Shown piece by piece: positions 1 through 8,539 of a DNA stretch of 64,000 nt (its first letter is position 1; every line of letters begins with the position of its first letter). Under the pieces are notes generated by a model. The model did not search any database and was not told the DNA's origin. It was given only the letters and a program-made list of their open reading frames with translations. Source of the stretch: JBBIND01 sp037444075 (lineage in GTDB: Bacteria > Acidobacteriota > Terriglobia > Bryobacterales > Bryobacteraceae); the NCBI GenBank assembly GCA_037444075.1, contig JBBIND010000012.1, positions 8,334-72,333 of the forward strand, read 5' to 3'. The position numbers and the translations under genes are program-made.

Positions 1-1356
1 GATGAGCGCCGATTCCGCCACCGTGTAGCGGTCTCCGGAGGCAGGCGATTCCAGCCAATACGGGGGTGAATAGGGCCGGTCCGCGGGGACCTTCCAGTCA
101 ATACTCTGGCTGGCCGGGCGATTGCGCTCCAGTGAGCCCGCCACTGCGACAGTTTGATCACCAATCCGGATGCCGTCCAGCGAGATTGCCAGCGGGGAAC
201 GGTTCAGAGCCGTCAGGCTGACGCGTAACGTCGCGCCGGCCACGGCTGTGTGGCGGGCTGCCGAGGCGTCCAGCCAGAGCCCCGAGCAAAGGGCGATGGT
301 CTCATCGATTTCTCTGCGCTTTAGCGCCGCCCACGGGTCATCGGCTGCGGCCAGCAACCGCCGCGCTTCGAGGAGTGCTGGCACGGCCGTTTCCGGTTGG
401 TCGATGCGGAATTCGCGGGCCGCGCGCTCGAGGAGGCGCCCCGCTTCGGCTCCTCCGGGCACGCGGGTCCAGGTAGTGTCAATGCCGTCCATCAGATCCG
501 CCGCGGCGGGTTCGCCATCGGCTACGGTGAACGAGTTGCGGACTGAACCGCGCCGCTCGGAGGAACCCATGCCCTGGCTGCGATGCATGCTGCGGCTCAT
601 GCCCGCGATTTCCCCGTAGGAGTAGCCCAAAACGGGGTTGTAGTCTCCAATTTCAATTTCCAGGCGCTGCCGCAGTTGCGCGGCTGCCTGCTGTTGCTCC
701 TGGGTAAAGGCGGCTACGTTCCAGAGCAGGCGGCGCGCCCGCCAGGGCCGGACATGGCGCAGTTGTTCCGGGAACCGGTGCGGATCGGCGGCGGCGCGGA
801 ACGCCTCCTGGCCGAGGATGGCGGAACTCTGGTGGTGGCCGTGTCCATCACGTGAAGTGCCGGAAAAACGCAGGACGATGACATCCGGGCGGAAACTGCG
901 AATCACCCAGACTGTGTCGGCCAGCGTCTCCTCGCGGCCCCATTTCGTGAGCGTCTCATCGGCGGACTTCGAGAAGCCGAAGTCGATGGCGCGCGTGAAG
1001 TACTGCTCGGCCCCGTCCAGACGCCGGGCGGCCAGCAGTTCCTGCGTGCGGATGATTCCCAGCGCTTCGCTCTGGTCGGAACCGATGAGGTTCTGCCCGC
1101 CTTCGCCTCTCGTAAGCGAAAGGTAAGCCGTCCGCAGCTTACGGCCTCTTGCCAGGTACGCAAGTAACGCGGTGTTCTCATCATCGGGATGCGCAGCGAT
1201 CATGAGCACGCTGCCGAGCACATTCAGCCGGTCCAGCGAGGATTTGATTTCGGCGGCGCCGGAAAAGTCAGGTTGTGCGGCCGAGGGCACGACGGCCGCG
1301 CACAACAGGAAAAATGCCAGCATCACCGCTTTGGTCTGCCGAACGCCGCACGTCAT
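1..1356 (-). CDS. PIG-L family deacetylase (LmbE-like), 3'-truncated by window edge
   Basis: The reading frame is open from an ATG at 1356 down to base 1, so the C-terminus lies outside the window. About 452 residues are visible. A short hydrophobic N-terminus (LAFFLLCAAVVPSA) suggests a signal peptide. The family's metal-binding motif AAHPDDE is near residue 50, followed by SLTRGEGGQNLIG, and a later HGHHQSS supplies the third histidine region. PIG-L proteins are Zn-dependent deacetylases of N-acetylglucosamine-containing substrates. The substrate here cannot be told; large secreted members with an extra C-terminal domain like this one are common in Acidobacteriota. No clear Shine-Dalgarno sequence precedes 1356, and the internal ATG at 1323 is an alternative start. 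Confidence 0.87.
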   Translation of the reverse strand, partial: MTCGVRQTKAVMLAFFLLCAAVVPSAAQPDFSGAAEIKSSLDRLNVLGSVLMIAAHPDDENTALLAYLARGRKLRTAYLSLTRGEGGQNLIGSDQSEALGIIRTQELLAARRLDGAEQYFTRAIDFGFSKSADETLTKWGREETLADTVWVIRSFRPDVIVLRFSGTSRDGHGHHQSSAILGQEAFRAAADPHRFPEQLRHVRPWRARRLLWNVAAFTQEQQQAAAQLRQRLEIEIGDYNPVLGYSYGEIAGMSRSMHRSQGMGSSERRGSVRNSFTVADGEPAAADLMDGIDTTWTRVPGGAEAGRLLERAAREFRIDQPETAVPALLEARRLLAAADDPWAALKRREIDETIALCSGLWLDASAARHTAVAGATLRVSLTALNRSPLAISLDGIRIGDQTVAVAGSLERNRPASQSIDWKVPADRPYSPPYWLESPASGDRYTVAESALI

Positions 1357-2040
1357 GCGCGGCAGTAAGTTTCTCTTACCGGGAGCGGTGTGGGCTGCAT
1401 GCTTTGACGGATGGGCGGCCGGAAACATAGGTTCTTTAAGGACTTCTTGCATTATAAGCAGGGGAGCGACAAGGAGGTGGACCGGACAAAGACACCCTGA
1501 ATTGCGGTTTCCTGAGCGACCGGCGGAGGCGGTCCCAAAGCCACTGCTTCTGCCGTTCGAGCTTTCACGGATGCCCGAGATGAATCTGATGCAACAGACT
1601 GCTCAGGAAGTTAGCCGGCTCCGCAGATCCTATCAGGTTACCTCCCCGGGGCAATAGCCTGACACGGCCACCATCAGGAAACAGGCGCGCTCGAGCGCCT
1701 GCGGCCATGCGCTCCCGATGGGCGTTCTTGAGGGTCCCGCAGAGATGCAGGACAGCCCTGTCATTCGGGCGCCATCCTCCAGCACATCGGTGTGAGTGGC
1801 GCTCGCGCAGGGTAACCTGCGTGGGCAGATCCTACCCCGCGATAGTTACGCGGGAAGGGGCGGCCCTGGGTTAACGAACAGCTGTGCCGTGCACGGGAAA
1901 GGGCCCAGGCTGGGGTGTAGGTGGACAGTGCTGGATTCCGGTTGCGCTCCGGCTTTCCCGTCAGCCGGAGCGCGGAGAAAAAAGGCGTCTCGGACTCAAA
2001 AGGCGTTTACAAGAGCCGTTCATTGGTGCACAGTTGGGTT
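1357..2040. other. Divergent intergenic region, no gene recognised
   Basis: This stretch of about 680 bases lies between a leftward and a rightward gene and should hold both promoters. The short open frames in it have no recognisable product. The only clear structure is a hairpin with 7-base arms, CAGGCGC at 1682-1688 and GCGCCTG at 1695-1701, with no T-run. I see no tRNA or riboswitch that I can name. Confidence 0.5.
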
Positions 2041-3324
2041 ATGCAGCAAGCGGTTGTACTCCCAGCCAGCACGTTGCAAGCCTTGGAACAAGTCGGCGAA
2101 GCCGACATCGTGATCGGTATCCCCTCATTCAACAATGCAGGCACGATTGGCCATGTAGTGCGCGCCGCCCATGCGGGACTGACGAAGCACTTTCCGAACC
2201 ACCGAGGCGTCATCATCAACTCGGACGGCGGCTCAAAGGACGGCACCCCGGAGAAGGTCCTCGAGAATCTGCCTGATGAAAGCCCTGTCCTGAGGGTGCA
2301 GTATCCCTTGTATCCGGTGCACCGGCTCTCGACTCCGTACCACGGTCTGCCGGGCAAGGGCAGCGCTTTCCGCACCCTGTTTGAGCTGGCGTTGAAGCTC
2401 GGCGCGAAGGCTTGCGCCGTAGTGGATAGCGATCTCCGTAGTATTACGCCGGAGTGGATCGAGCTCCTGGTGCGCCCGGTGCTCGAAAGAGAATTTGACT
2501 TTGTGGCGCCTTACTATCAGCGGCATAAGTTCGATGGCACCATCACCAACAGCATTGTTTACCCGCTGACGCGCGCGCTTTATGGAAAGACCATCCGGCA
2601 GCCGATCGGAGGGGACTTCGGATTTTCCAGACGGGCTGTGCAGCACTACGCCTCGCAGGACGTCTGGGACAGCGACGTGGCCCGGTTCGGCATTGACATC
2701 TGGGTAACCACACAGGCCCTTTGCAGCGGTTTCAATGTATGCCAGGCGTTCCTGGGCGCCAAGATCCATGACCCTAAGGACCCTGGTTCCGATCTGAGCG
2801 CGATGCTCGCTCAGGTGCTAGGATCGCTCTTTACCGAATTGGAAAAAAACGCGCCGGTTTGGAGGCAGGTCCGGTCCGCCGAGCAGGTGCCGATCTTCGG
2901 GTTCCGGTTCGGAGTAGCGACCGAACCGGTAGCGGTGAATGTGAAACGCATGCTCGACTCGTTCCGCCTCGGCTCCCAGGGCCTGGCGGAGATTTGGGGG
3001 CTCATACTCCCACCTGCTGCGCTCCTGGAATTGAAAAAGATAGCGCAGCTTCCGGATGTGGAGTTCCGCTTCGAAGACGAGTTGTGGACGCGGATTGTTT
3101 TTGATTTTGCCGTGGGACACACAACGCGGGTGATGGAGCGCGAGAATTTGCTGCGCGCGCTCACGCCACTCTACCTGGGCTGGGTGGGTTCGTTCGTCCT
3201 TCAAATGAAAGATGCCGGGCCGGAGGAGGTCGAGCAGCGCCTGGAAGCGCTTTGTTTGGCTTACGAGACACAGAAAGAGTACTTGATCTCCCGGTGGCAG
3301 TGGCCGGATCGCCAGGGCGCTTGA
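2041..3324 (+). CDS. GT-A fold glycosyltransferase, mannosylglycerate/glucosylglycerate synthase-like
   Basis: The protein of about 427 aa starts with a nucleotide-sugar domain (DIVIGIPSFNNAGTIGHVV near residue 20), a GLPGKGSA segment, a metal-binding DSD motif in VVDSDLRSITPEW, then RQPIGGDFGFSRRAV and FGIDIWVTTQAL. The order GKG, DxD, QPxGG, GID matches retaining GT-A enzymes that make glucosyl- or mannosylglycerate compatible solutes (GT81/GT78) better than ordinary GT2 enzymes. A helical C-terminal region of about 150 residues follows. ATG 2041 is preferred because upstream in-frame codons from 1921 show no family resemblance, although no strong ribosome site is seen. The next gene, 30 bases on, is a mechanosensitive-channel-like protein, which fits an osmotic role. 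The exact substrate is inference. Confidence 0.72.
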   Translation: MQQAVVLPASTLQALEQVGEADIVIGIPSFNNAGTIGHVVRAAHAGLTKHFPNHRGVIINSDGGSKDGTPEKVLENLPDESPVLRVQYPLYPVHRLSTPYHGLPGKGSAFRTLFELALKLGAKACAVVDSDLRSITPEWIELLVRPVLEREFDFVAPYYQRHKFDGTITNSIVYPLTRALYGKTIRQPIGGDFGFSRRAVQHYASQDVWDSDVARFGIDIWVTTQALCSGFNVCQAFLGAKIHDPKDPGSDLSAMLAQVLGSLFTELEKNAPVWRQVRSAEQVPIFGFRFGVATEPVAVNVKRMLDSFRLGSQGLAEIWGLILPPAALLELKKIAQLPDVEFRFEDELWTRIVFDFAVGHTTRVMERENLLRALTPLYLGWVGSFVLQMKDAGPEEVEQRLEALCLAYETQKEYLISRWQWPDRQGA

Positions 3325-3354
3325 GTTGCCGGCGCCGCGTGGAAAGGAGAGTTT

Positions 3355-4056
3355 ATGTGGGATCGCGTCAATGAAGTCCTGAACCAATCCGCCTCGCGGG
3401 TGGCTCAAGGTGTGGCTAACTTTCTGCCCGGCCTGGTGGCGCTGCTGGCAGTGTTTATTGTCGCGCTGCTCTTAGCCTGGATTGTGCGCGGGATGTTACG
3501 CCGCTCCCTCCAGGGCATACAATTTGACCACCGGATGGACCAGTGGGGCTTTTCGGCATTGGCGGATTGGTCCCCCATGCGCAGCCCAACACAACTTGTG
3601 GCCAGGCTGGCGTACTGGGCTGTTGTGCTGTTAGGTCTGACGGTGGGGGTGAACGCTTTGGACGCAAACCTCACTTCGCAACTGGCGATCGGGCTGTTCG
3701 CTTACCTGCCGAACGTGCTGGCGGCTCTGCTGGTGCTCGTGGTCGGCACGTTTGTGGCGCGTTTCCTGGCGCGGAGCGTGCTGATCAGCGCGGTGAACAT
3801 GCAAGTCCAATCGGCGCGCCTGCTGAGCCTGGGCGTCAAGTGGCTGGTGATGGTGGTGACCGGCGCCATGGCCTTGGAGCACCTCGGCATCGGCGGGCAG
3901 ATTGTGCGGCTGTCGTTCGGAATCCTCTTCGGCGGTATCGTCCTGGCGCTCGCGTTAGCCGTGGGACTGGGATCTAAGGACATAGTCAGCCGGAGTTGGG
4001 ACCGGCAAACCCAGAAAGATCCCGCGGATCGTGAAGAGGAGTTTCATCATCTATGA
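3355..4056 (+). CDS. Small mechanosensitive-channel-like membrane protein (conserved TM helix family)
   Basis: This 233-aa protein has four or five hydrophobic helices: residues about 22-46 (VALLAVFIVALLLAW), 82-102, 112-140 (NVLAALLVLVVGTFVARFLA), 160-180 and 187-207 (FGGIVLALALAVGLG). The repeated amphipathic TM pattern resembles the 'conserved TM helix' domain found beside MscS channels, but the MscS beta domain is absent. The C-terminus is short, charged and rich in Asp/Glu. A good Shine-Dalgarno (AAAGGAG) precedes the ATG. It follows the compatible-solute-like glycosyltransferase closely and is probably co-transcribed. A role in osmotic adjustment is inferred from that pairing. Confidence 0.7.
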   Translation: MWDRVNEVLNQSASRVAQGVANFLPGLVALLAVFIVALLLAWIVRGMLRRSLQGIQFDHRMDQWGFSALADWSPMRSPTQLVARLAYWAVVLLGLTVGVNALDANLTSQLAIGLFAYLPNVLAALLVLVVGTFVARFLARSVLISAVNMQVQSARLLSLGVKWLVMVVTGAMALEHLGIGGQIVRLSFGILFGGIVLALALAVGLGSKDIVSRSWDRQTQKDPADREEEFHHL

Positions 4057-4064
4057 TTTGGGCA

Positions 4065-4080
4065 CTCGATGGCAATCGAG
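4065..4080 (+). terminator. Possible hairpin after the channel-like gene
   Basis: CTCGAT (4065-4070) and ATCGAG (4075-4080) form a 6-base stem with a 4-base loop just after the stop at 4056. There is no T-run, so this may be only a weak or factor-dependent terminator. Confidence 0.3.
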
Positions 4081-4229
4081 GAGACCGTGGATTCATGACG
4101 GGGCTTGGACCCGGGGGCTTTATCTTAGTCGTGCCAGCACCTCCAGGAGTTTCAATACATCCAGATGCCAGCGAGCGGGGCGATTGGAGGCGCGTCGCTT
4201 GCCAATTCAATTACACAAGGAGAACTTGA

Positions 4230-4637
4230 ATGAGATATCGTGTCGAAGAGATTGAAGGAATCGGTCCTCACTATGCCAAGTTGTTGGGTCGGGAGAAGAT
4301 AGTTACAGCACGCGCGTTGTTGCAACGCTGCGGCGAAGCATCCGGGCGAAGAGTAGTTAGTGCAGCCACGGGGATCAGCGAAACCTTGCTGCTGAAGTGG
4401 ACGAACCTGGCGGACTTGATGCGCATTTCCGGGATCGGCAAGCAGTTCAGCGAACTTCTGGAAGCCTCCGGCGTGGATACCGTAAAAGAGCTGAGCAAGC
4501 GCAAAGCCGCAAATCTGGCTGCGAAGATGAGCGAAGTGAACTCACAGAAGAAGCTGGCGCGCGTGGCTCCTTCCGAAAAGTCGGTTGCCAAGTGGATTGA
4601 GGCGGCAGCCCGTCTTCAGCCGATGGTCAGCCATTAG
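4230..4637 (+). CDS. DUF4332 / helix-hairpin-helix protein
   Basis: This 135-aa soluble protein has two helix-hairpin-helix-like motifs: IEGIGPHYAKLLGRE near residues 8-22 and LMRISGIGKQFSELLEASG near 61-80. Such motifs bind nucleic acid non-specifically, and the overall shape matches DUF4332 proteins, whose cellular job is unknown. The start is well set by AAGGAG a few bases upstream. It stands alone between a membrane gene and a convergent receiver-like gene. Confidence 0.72.
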   Translation: MRYRVEEIEGIGPHYAKLLGREKIVTARALLQRCGEASGRRVVSAATGISETLLLKWTNLADLMRISGIGKQFSELLEASGVDTVKELSKRKAANLAAKMSEVNSQKKLARVAPSEKSVAKWIEAAARLQPMVSH

Positions 4638-4684
4638 CGGGCGCGCCGCCTGAAACGAACAACACCTGCTGCGGAGTGCGCTTC

Positions 4685-5104
4685 TTACGAAGCCGTGCGA
4701 TGGGATGTGACCACCGGCCCGGAGCGGGGCTTACGCCCGGCTCGCAGCAGGCTGGATTCCAGAATCCAGGAAAGACTGGCCGTTTCGAATGGAGGCGCGC
4801 AGTAGTCCGCGGCTCCTGCCTCCAGCGCGTCAAGCCATTTGGACGCCTGTGCCTGCCGGCTGGCGACTACTACGGGGACGTTCATTTTCCTAGACTTAAA
4901 TAGCCGAATGATACGGCAATAATCCGCAGGCTCTGCCGAGCAAAACACCAGGTCTGCTTCCTCGGGCGCCGAATCGGAGGCCCGCCGGAGCGTGCGTAGA
5001 ACGCGGCCTCCCAGTTGGTTTAAGACGGCTTCCAGTTCGGAAGCCAACCTCTCTTCTAATCCAATCAAAAGAAAGGTTTTTCCTCGGATCATGGCGGAAC
5101 TCAT
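4685..5104 (-). CDS. Degenerate response-regulator receiver protein
   Basis: The 139-aa protein has the beta-alpha pattern of a CheY-like receiver: KTFLLIGLEERLASELEAVL, ADLVFCSAEP, VPVVVASRQA and AGAADYCAPPF. The usual phospho-acceptor Asp after beta-3 is not in place (ADLVFCSAEP instead of a DLVLLD pattern), and the lysine of the K-P-F motif is replaced (CAPPF). It is therefore probably a pseudo-receiver that cannot be phosphorylated in the standard way. ATG 5104 is chosen because GGAAGGAG lies six bases upstream; a frame extension to 5167 lacks such a site. The partner is unknown. Confidence 0.66.
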   Translation of the reverse strand: MSSAMIRGKTFLLIGLEERLASELEAVLNQLGGRVLRTLRRASDSAPEEADLVFCSAEPADYCRIIRLFKSRKMNVPVVVASRQAQASKWLDALEAGAADYCAPPFETASLSWILESSLLRAGRKPRSGPVVTSHRTAS

Positions 5105-5325
5105 GGAAGCTCCTTCCCGAAGGCAGGTGCGACCGCCAACCCCCGCCCGTGAGCTGGGCAGCCACACGGACCCCTCTTTGTTAAAACCACCTTAATCTTA
5201 ACCGAAAAGCCCCAAAATGTCTAACAAAATCGGAGTGATTCCCGTGACGGGTGAGACGACTCCACTCCACACAAGATAACTACCTGAGGATTCATGGCGG
5301 CCGACCGGCCACCCGGTCAGGCGGC

Positions 5326-5505
5326 TCAACCAAAACCGCGCGACGAGCCGCTGCCGCATCCGCCGGAGGAAAATGCCGAGAGCAGCCTTTCGACTAGTTC
5401 CGAATTGCAGGCTGGGCAGTTCAGGTCGCAGTCCGCGTCCACGCGCTTCCGCAGTTTCTCGAAGATCTGCCCGCACTCAGTACAGCGATATTCAAAAATT
5501 GGCAT
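5326..5505 (-). CDS. FmdB family zinc-ribbon protein
   Basis: A 59-aa protein beginning MPIFEYRCTECGQIFEKL, with a second cysteine pair in NCPACNSELVERL and a Gly/Ser-rich tail. The CxxC...CxxC pattern and the start MPIFEYRC are diagnostic of the FmdB putative regulatory family, small zinc-ribbon proteins of unknown function. The frame is open upstream to 5601, but homology begins at ATG 5505. It lies 220 bases upstream of the receiver-like gene on the same strand and faces away from the galT remnant. Confidence 0.85.
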   Translation of the reverse strand: MPIFEYRCTECGQIFEKLRKRVDADCDLNCPACNSELVERLLSAFSSGGCGSGSSRGFG

Positions 5506-5621
5506 GAGAGGCCAGTTTACCTTTCTTCTCCCACAGCAGTAGATGCACGGGCACTCGAAAGGGTGACAGGCCCGCAGGGAAGGCTTGGCCCCTGCGTACA
5601 ATGATGGTGGACGGAGACAGC

Positions 5622-5918
5622 ATGCCGGAACTGCGCCAGGCCCCTGCCACCAAGGAGTGGATCATCATCGCCTCTGAGCGAGCCAAAAGACCAGGCGACT
5701 TCCGCACCGAACGCAAGGAGCAGGACGCTCAGGAATATGTAGAGGACTGTCCCTTTTGCCCGGGGCACGAAGACGAGGAGTACTATCTATGGCACATCCG
5801 GATTATTCCGAGGCTGACGCGCTTTGCCGGTCTTGAACTGGGCTCCGGCATGCACATCAACACAGCGCGCCCGGAAGACACGGCCGCCTTCCTTCGCGAG
5901 GCGCCACCCCGGCGCTGA
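5622..5918 (+). pseudogene. galT: galT (galactose-1-phosphate uridylyltransferase) with a large in-frame internal deletion
   Basis: The first 50 or so residues match the GalT N-terminus (MPELRQAPATKEWIIIASER, then CPFCPG, a zinc-ligand pair). The next residues jump directly to the extreme C-terminal segment (WHIRIIPRLTRFAGLELGSG and a PEDTAAFLREA ending). Roughly 200-230 residues are missing, including the catalytic His-Pro-His region, so uridylyl transfer is not possible. The frame remains open, giving a 98-aa product. The start at ATG 5622 is supported by GGAG six bases upstream. Either a genomic deletion or an assembly collapse could explain it. Confidence 0.8.
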
Positions 5919-5923
5919 GGCAT

Positions 5924-6745
5924 TCAACCGCGAATGCCCAGGCTGCGCATCATGCGGTCCGCGGCGCGGTAGGCTTCGGTGACCCACGCGTCGATTTGGC
6001 CGGGATCCGGACAATACTCGAGTTCGATGCTGAGGGCGCCCTCGAATCCAGCCTTCTTGAGCTCCTCCAGATAGGGCATGAAGTCAACCACGCCCCGTCC
6101 AGGAGGCAGATCGCCGTGCTTGACGCCGTCGCAATCGGAAAGGTGCACGTGCGCTATACGGCCCTTCAACGTTTGGATCTCCTCGGGATCGGAGTGTGCC
6201 AGCGCCAGATGCGAGATATCCAGGTTGGCGCGTACCGAGGCATGCGCCGCGTCGTCCAGAAACGTCCGCATCTTCATCACGTCGTTGATCAGCGACAATT
6301 TGAACGGCTCCAGCTCCAGGGCAATCTCGAGGCCCAGTGTCGCTGCGTATTCCCCGAGCGTGCGCACGCCCTCCACCGCCCAGGCCCACTGATCATCCGG
6401 CGCAATGACTTCCTGCTGCCAGATGTACTCACCCAGCACCAGCAGCAGGTTGCGCGCCTCCCACTCATAGGCCATTTCCAGGTAAGCCTTGCAGCGGTCC
6501 AGATGGAAGCGGCGGACGGGGGCGTTGAAGTCGGAGATGCCCAGCGCCACGCAACAGACCGAGACGATAGGCAGGCGGATTTCGCGCGCCGTTTCCCTGA
6601 TCAGCCGGCGCTCGATGACATTCATCTCCAGCGGGTCGGCGAAGATGTCCAGCGTATCGAAGCCGATTTGCCTGGTCCGGCGGATGCCCTCCTCCACACT
6701 GAGAGAGCTTCCCAGCCAGGCGGAGTTGATCAACCCGAGTTTCAA
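5924..6745 (-). CDS. Sugar phosphate isomerase/epimerase (xylose-isomerase-like TIM barrel)
   Basis: This 273-aa protein begins LGLINSAWLGSSLSVEEG and carries TIM-barrel features of the AP-endonuclease-2/xylose isomerase superfamily: LEIALELEPF (metal-binding Glu), ANLDISHLAL, RIAHVHLSDCDG and GALSIELEY. These supply the usual Glu, Asp/His, His and Glu metal ligands. The start is a TTG codon overlapping the TGA stop of the upstream gene, a sign of translational coupling. Together with the preceding Gfo/Idh/MocA enzyme it probably processes an oxidised sugar or cyclitol. The substrate is not deducible. Confidence 0.82.
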   Translation of the reverse strand: MKLGLINSAWLGSSLSVEEGIRRTRQIGFDTLDIFADPLEMNVIERRLIRETAREIRLPIVSVCCVALGISDFNAPVRRFHLDRCKAYLEMAYEWEARNLLLVLGEYIWQQEVIAPDDQWAWAVEGVRTLGEYAATLGLEIALELEPFKLSLINDVMKMRTFLDDAAHASVRANLDISHLALAHSDPEEIQTLKGRIAHVHLSDCDGVKHGDLPPGRGVVDFMPYLEELKKAGFEGALSIELEYCPDPGQIDAWVTEAYRAADRMMRSLGIRG

Positions 6746-7860
6746 GTGGCCTGCTCCTGTTCGAAGAACTCGTCCAGTCTCACGGGCCTGTGCTCGGCGA
6801 GCGAGCGGTAACAGGCTTCAACCAGAGCCAGCGTCTTCAGGTTGTCCCGGCCGCTGATGACGGGCTCGGTGTCCGTGGCCAGGCTTTCGAGTAGCATGCC
6901 CATGGTTCCCCGGAAGGCGTCGGGGAACCAGACTTCTTTCCACTGCGGAGCGAACCAGCAACCAGGCTGCTGTTTGGTCGTGAATTGGAGCGTGCTGGGA
7001 GTGGCGCTCGGATACGACGGCCAGCCGATGGTGCCCTGCGCCATGCCGTCGGTCCCTTCCACGCGCCACTTGATGTAAATATCTGACGCGGCGCCCTCTC
7101 GCGCCGGACCGGCCCAGACGTCATCCCAGGCAGCGGCGCGGAAACCGTTGGCGTACTCGAGTATGTAGAGCACCACGCCGTCCTTGTGCGGGAAGCCTGT
7201 GCGCGGATCGCGGCGGGCACTGGCGTAAACGCATTCCGGATCTCCAAACAGGTACCGGAAAGCATCCAGGTGATGAATGCTCATGATGAGCAGCGTGACG
7301 CGGCCATCGAAAAGCCGGGCCCAGGGCTTCCAATGTGGAATGGCCCGCATTTCGATCGTGCCGAGCACCGGTTCGCCAAGATAGCCTCGGTCGAGCACGG
7401 TCTTCAGTGCGCGGATGGACTGGTCGTAACGCATGTTCTGATTGACACCCAGCCGGATGCCGGCTTCCTCGCACAGCCGCACAATCCGCCGGGCCTGCTC
7501 CAGGTCCGGAGCGAGGGGCTTCTGCGCCAGAATGCCGCGGACGTGCCTGGCATTCCGGACCACCTCCTCGATGATGCCCGGCTGCACCTGAGGCGGCACG
7601 GCGATGTCGAGCACCTCAATCGAGGAGTCCGCGAGCATTTCCTGGTAACTGTGGAAGGCTTTCTCGATCCCCCGCGCCTCTGCCACTTGCCGGGCTTCTT
7701 CGTATGTTGCGGCCGCAATGCCAGCCACCTGATAGCCGGCGTCCCGGTAGGCGACCAGGTGGACATCACTGACGATGAAGCCTGCTCCGATCACCCCGAT
7801 GCGGTAATCCAACCGCTTGGGAGGAGCGGGCATATGCTGTAAATCAAGATCGATGGACAC
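6742..7860 (-). CDS. Gfo/Idh/MocA family NAD(P)-dependent oxidoreductase
   Basis: A 372-aa protein with an N-terminal Rossmann fold (YRIGVIGAGFIVSDVH near residue 20) and the family's catalytic lysine region (LAQKPLAPDLEQA), then a GFO/IDH C-terminal domain with IMSIHHLDAFRYLFG. Members oxidise or reduce sugars and inositols with NAD(P). GTG 7860 is chosen as start because GGGAGGT sits six bases upstream; the frame extends further to 7968 but without a ribosome site. Its stop overlaps the TTG start of the downstream isomerase, making a two-gene operon. Confidence 0.85.
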   Translation of the reverse strand: MSIDLDLQHMPAPPKRLDYRIGVIGAGFIVSDVHLVAYRDAGYQVAGIAAATYEEARQVAEARGIEKAFHSYQEMLADSSIEVLDIAVPPQVQPGIIEEVVRNARHVRGILAQKPLAPDLEQARRIVRLCEEAGIRLGVNQNMRYDQSIRALKTVLDRGYLGEPVLGTIEMRAIPHWKPWARLFDGRVTLLIMSIHHLDAFRYLFGDPECVYASARRDPRTGFPHKDGVVLYILEYANGFRAAAWDDVWAGPAREGAASDIYIKWRVEGTDGMAQGTIGWPSYPSATPSTLQFTTKQQPGCWFAPQWKEVWFPDAFRGTMGMLLESLATDTEPVISGRDNLKTLALVEACYRSLAEHRPVRLDEFFEQEQAT

Positions 7861-7963
7861 GAGTAGACCTCCCGGAGTTCGCCTGCAATCATATCCAATT
7901 CCGGGCAAGCATGGAACTTGGAATGCCGTGTCGCGGATTTCGAGCCGGGGCGGGCAATTGGTG

Positions 7964-8014
7964 TACAATGAAGATGGTTGAGGCAGTCATGAGTGGGCGA
8001 AAGCCCACTTTTTT
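7964..8014 (+). promoter_or_regulatory. rimP leader with -10 element and intrinsic-terminator-like attenuator
   Basis: A TACAAT box at 7964-7969 is a likely -10 element; no good -35 is seen. Downstream, AGTGGGC (7992-7998), a GAAA loop and GCCCACT (8003-8009) form a 7-base stem followed by a run of six T, 24 bases before the rimP ATG. A terminator in this place, inside the leader of its own operon, suggests attenuation or antitermination control of rimP-nusA, as is known for NusA autoregulation in other bacteria. That last step is inference. Confidence 0.62.
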
Positions 8015-8038
8015 ATTGTCTGCCCAGACGGTTAAATC

Positions 8039-8503
8039 ATGCAGGACGCGGTTGTGGCCCAAGTGACCGAAATCGCCGAACGTGTAGGCGCCCCGGAGGG
8101 CATCGAAATCGTCGATGTTCAGCTGCGCGGCTCTGGCAAGAGCCGGTTGCTGCGCATCTTCATTGACCGGCCAGAGGGCGTGCGGCACGCCGACTGCGAG
8201 TTCATCTCGCAGAACGTCGGCACGATCCTGGATGTGGAAGACGTGATCCCCGGCGGGTCGTACACGCTGGAGGTCAGTTCGCCGGGTGTGGAGCGGCCGC
8301 TTGTGAAGCCGAGAGACTACGAACGGTTTGTAGGCAGTAAGGTGCGCATCGTACTGCGTGAGGCTGTGGAGGGGAGTACGGACTGGGTAGGAACCTTGTC
8401 CGGCGTCAAAGAGGGTAAGGTCAGCCTGACGTCAGCGGGGGGGCAGCAGGTCACGTTCGGCTTGGACCGGGTCAAACGAGCCAACCTGAAGTTCGATTGG
8501 TAA
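8039..8503 (+). CDS. rimP: Ribosome maturation factor RimP
   Basis: A 154-aa protein with the RimP layout: an N-terminal domain containing GIEIVDVQLRGSGKSRLLRI and FIDRPEGVRHADCEFIS, the conserved SYTLEVSSPGVERPL segment near residue 80, and a C-terminal SH3-like domain (GTLSGVKEGKVSL). RimP helps 30S subunit assembly. It heads the operon rimP-nusA-infB-DUF503-rbfA, a standard bacterial order. The ATG at 8039 follows the attenuator hairpin. Confidence 0.95.
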   Translation: MQDAVVAQVTEIAERVGAPEGIEIVDVQLRGSGKSRLLRIFIDRPEGVRHADCEFISQNVGTILDVEDVIPGGSYTLEVSSPGVERPLVKPRDYERFVGSKVRIVLREAVEGSTDWVGTLSGVKEGKVSLTSAGGQQVTFGLDRVKRANLKFDW

Positions 8504-8539
8504 CTTCCGGACATCTGAAGAAGAGTAGAGGAACAGACA

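Noticed and set aside
1796..2113. Small open frames upstream of the glycosyltransferase
   Set aside because: They overlap the glycosyltransferase start in other phases, have no ribosome site and no family resemblance.
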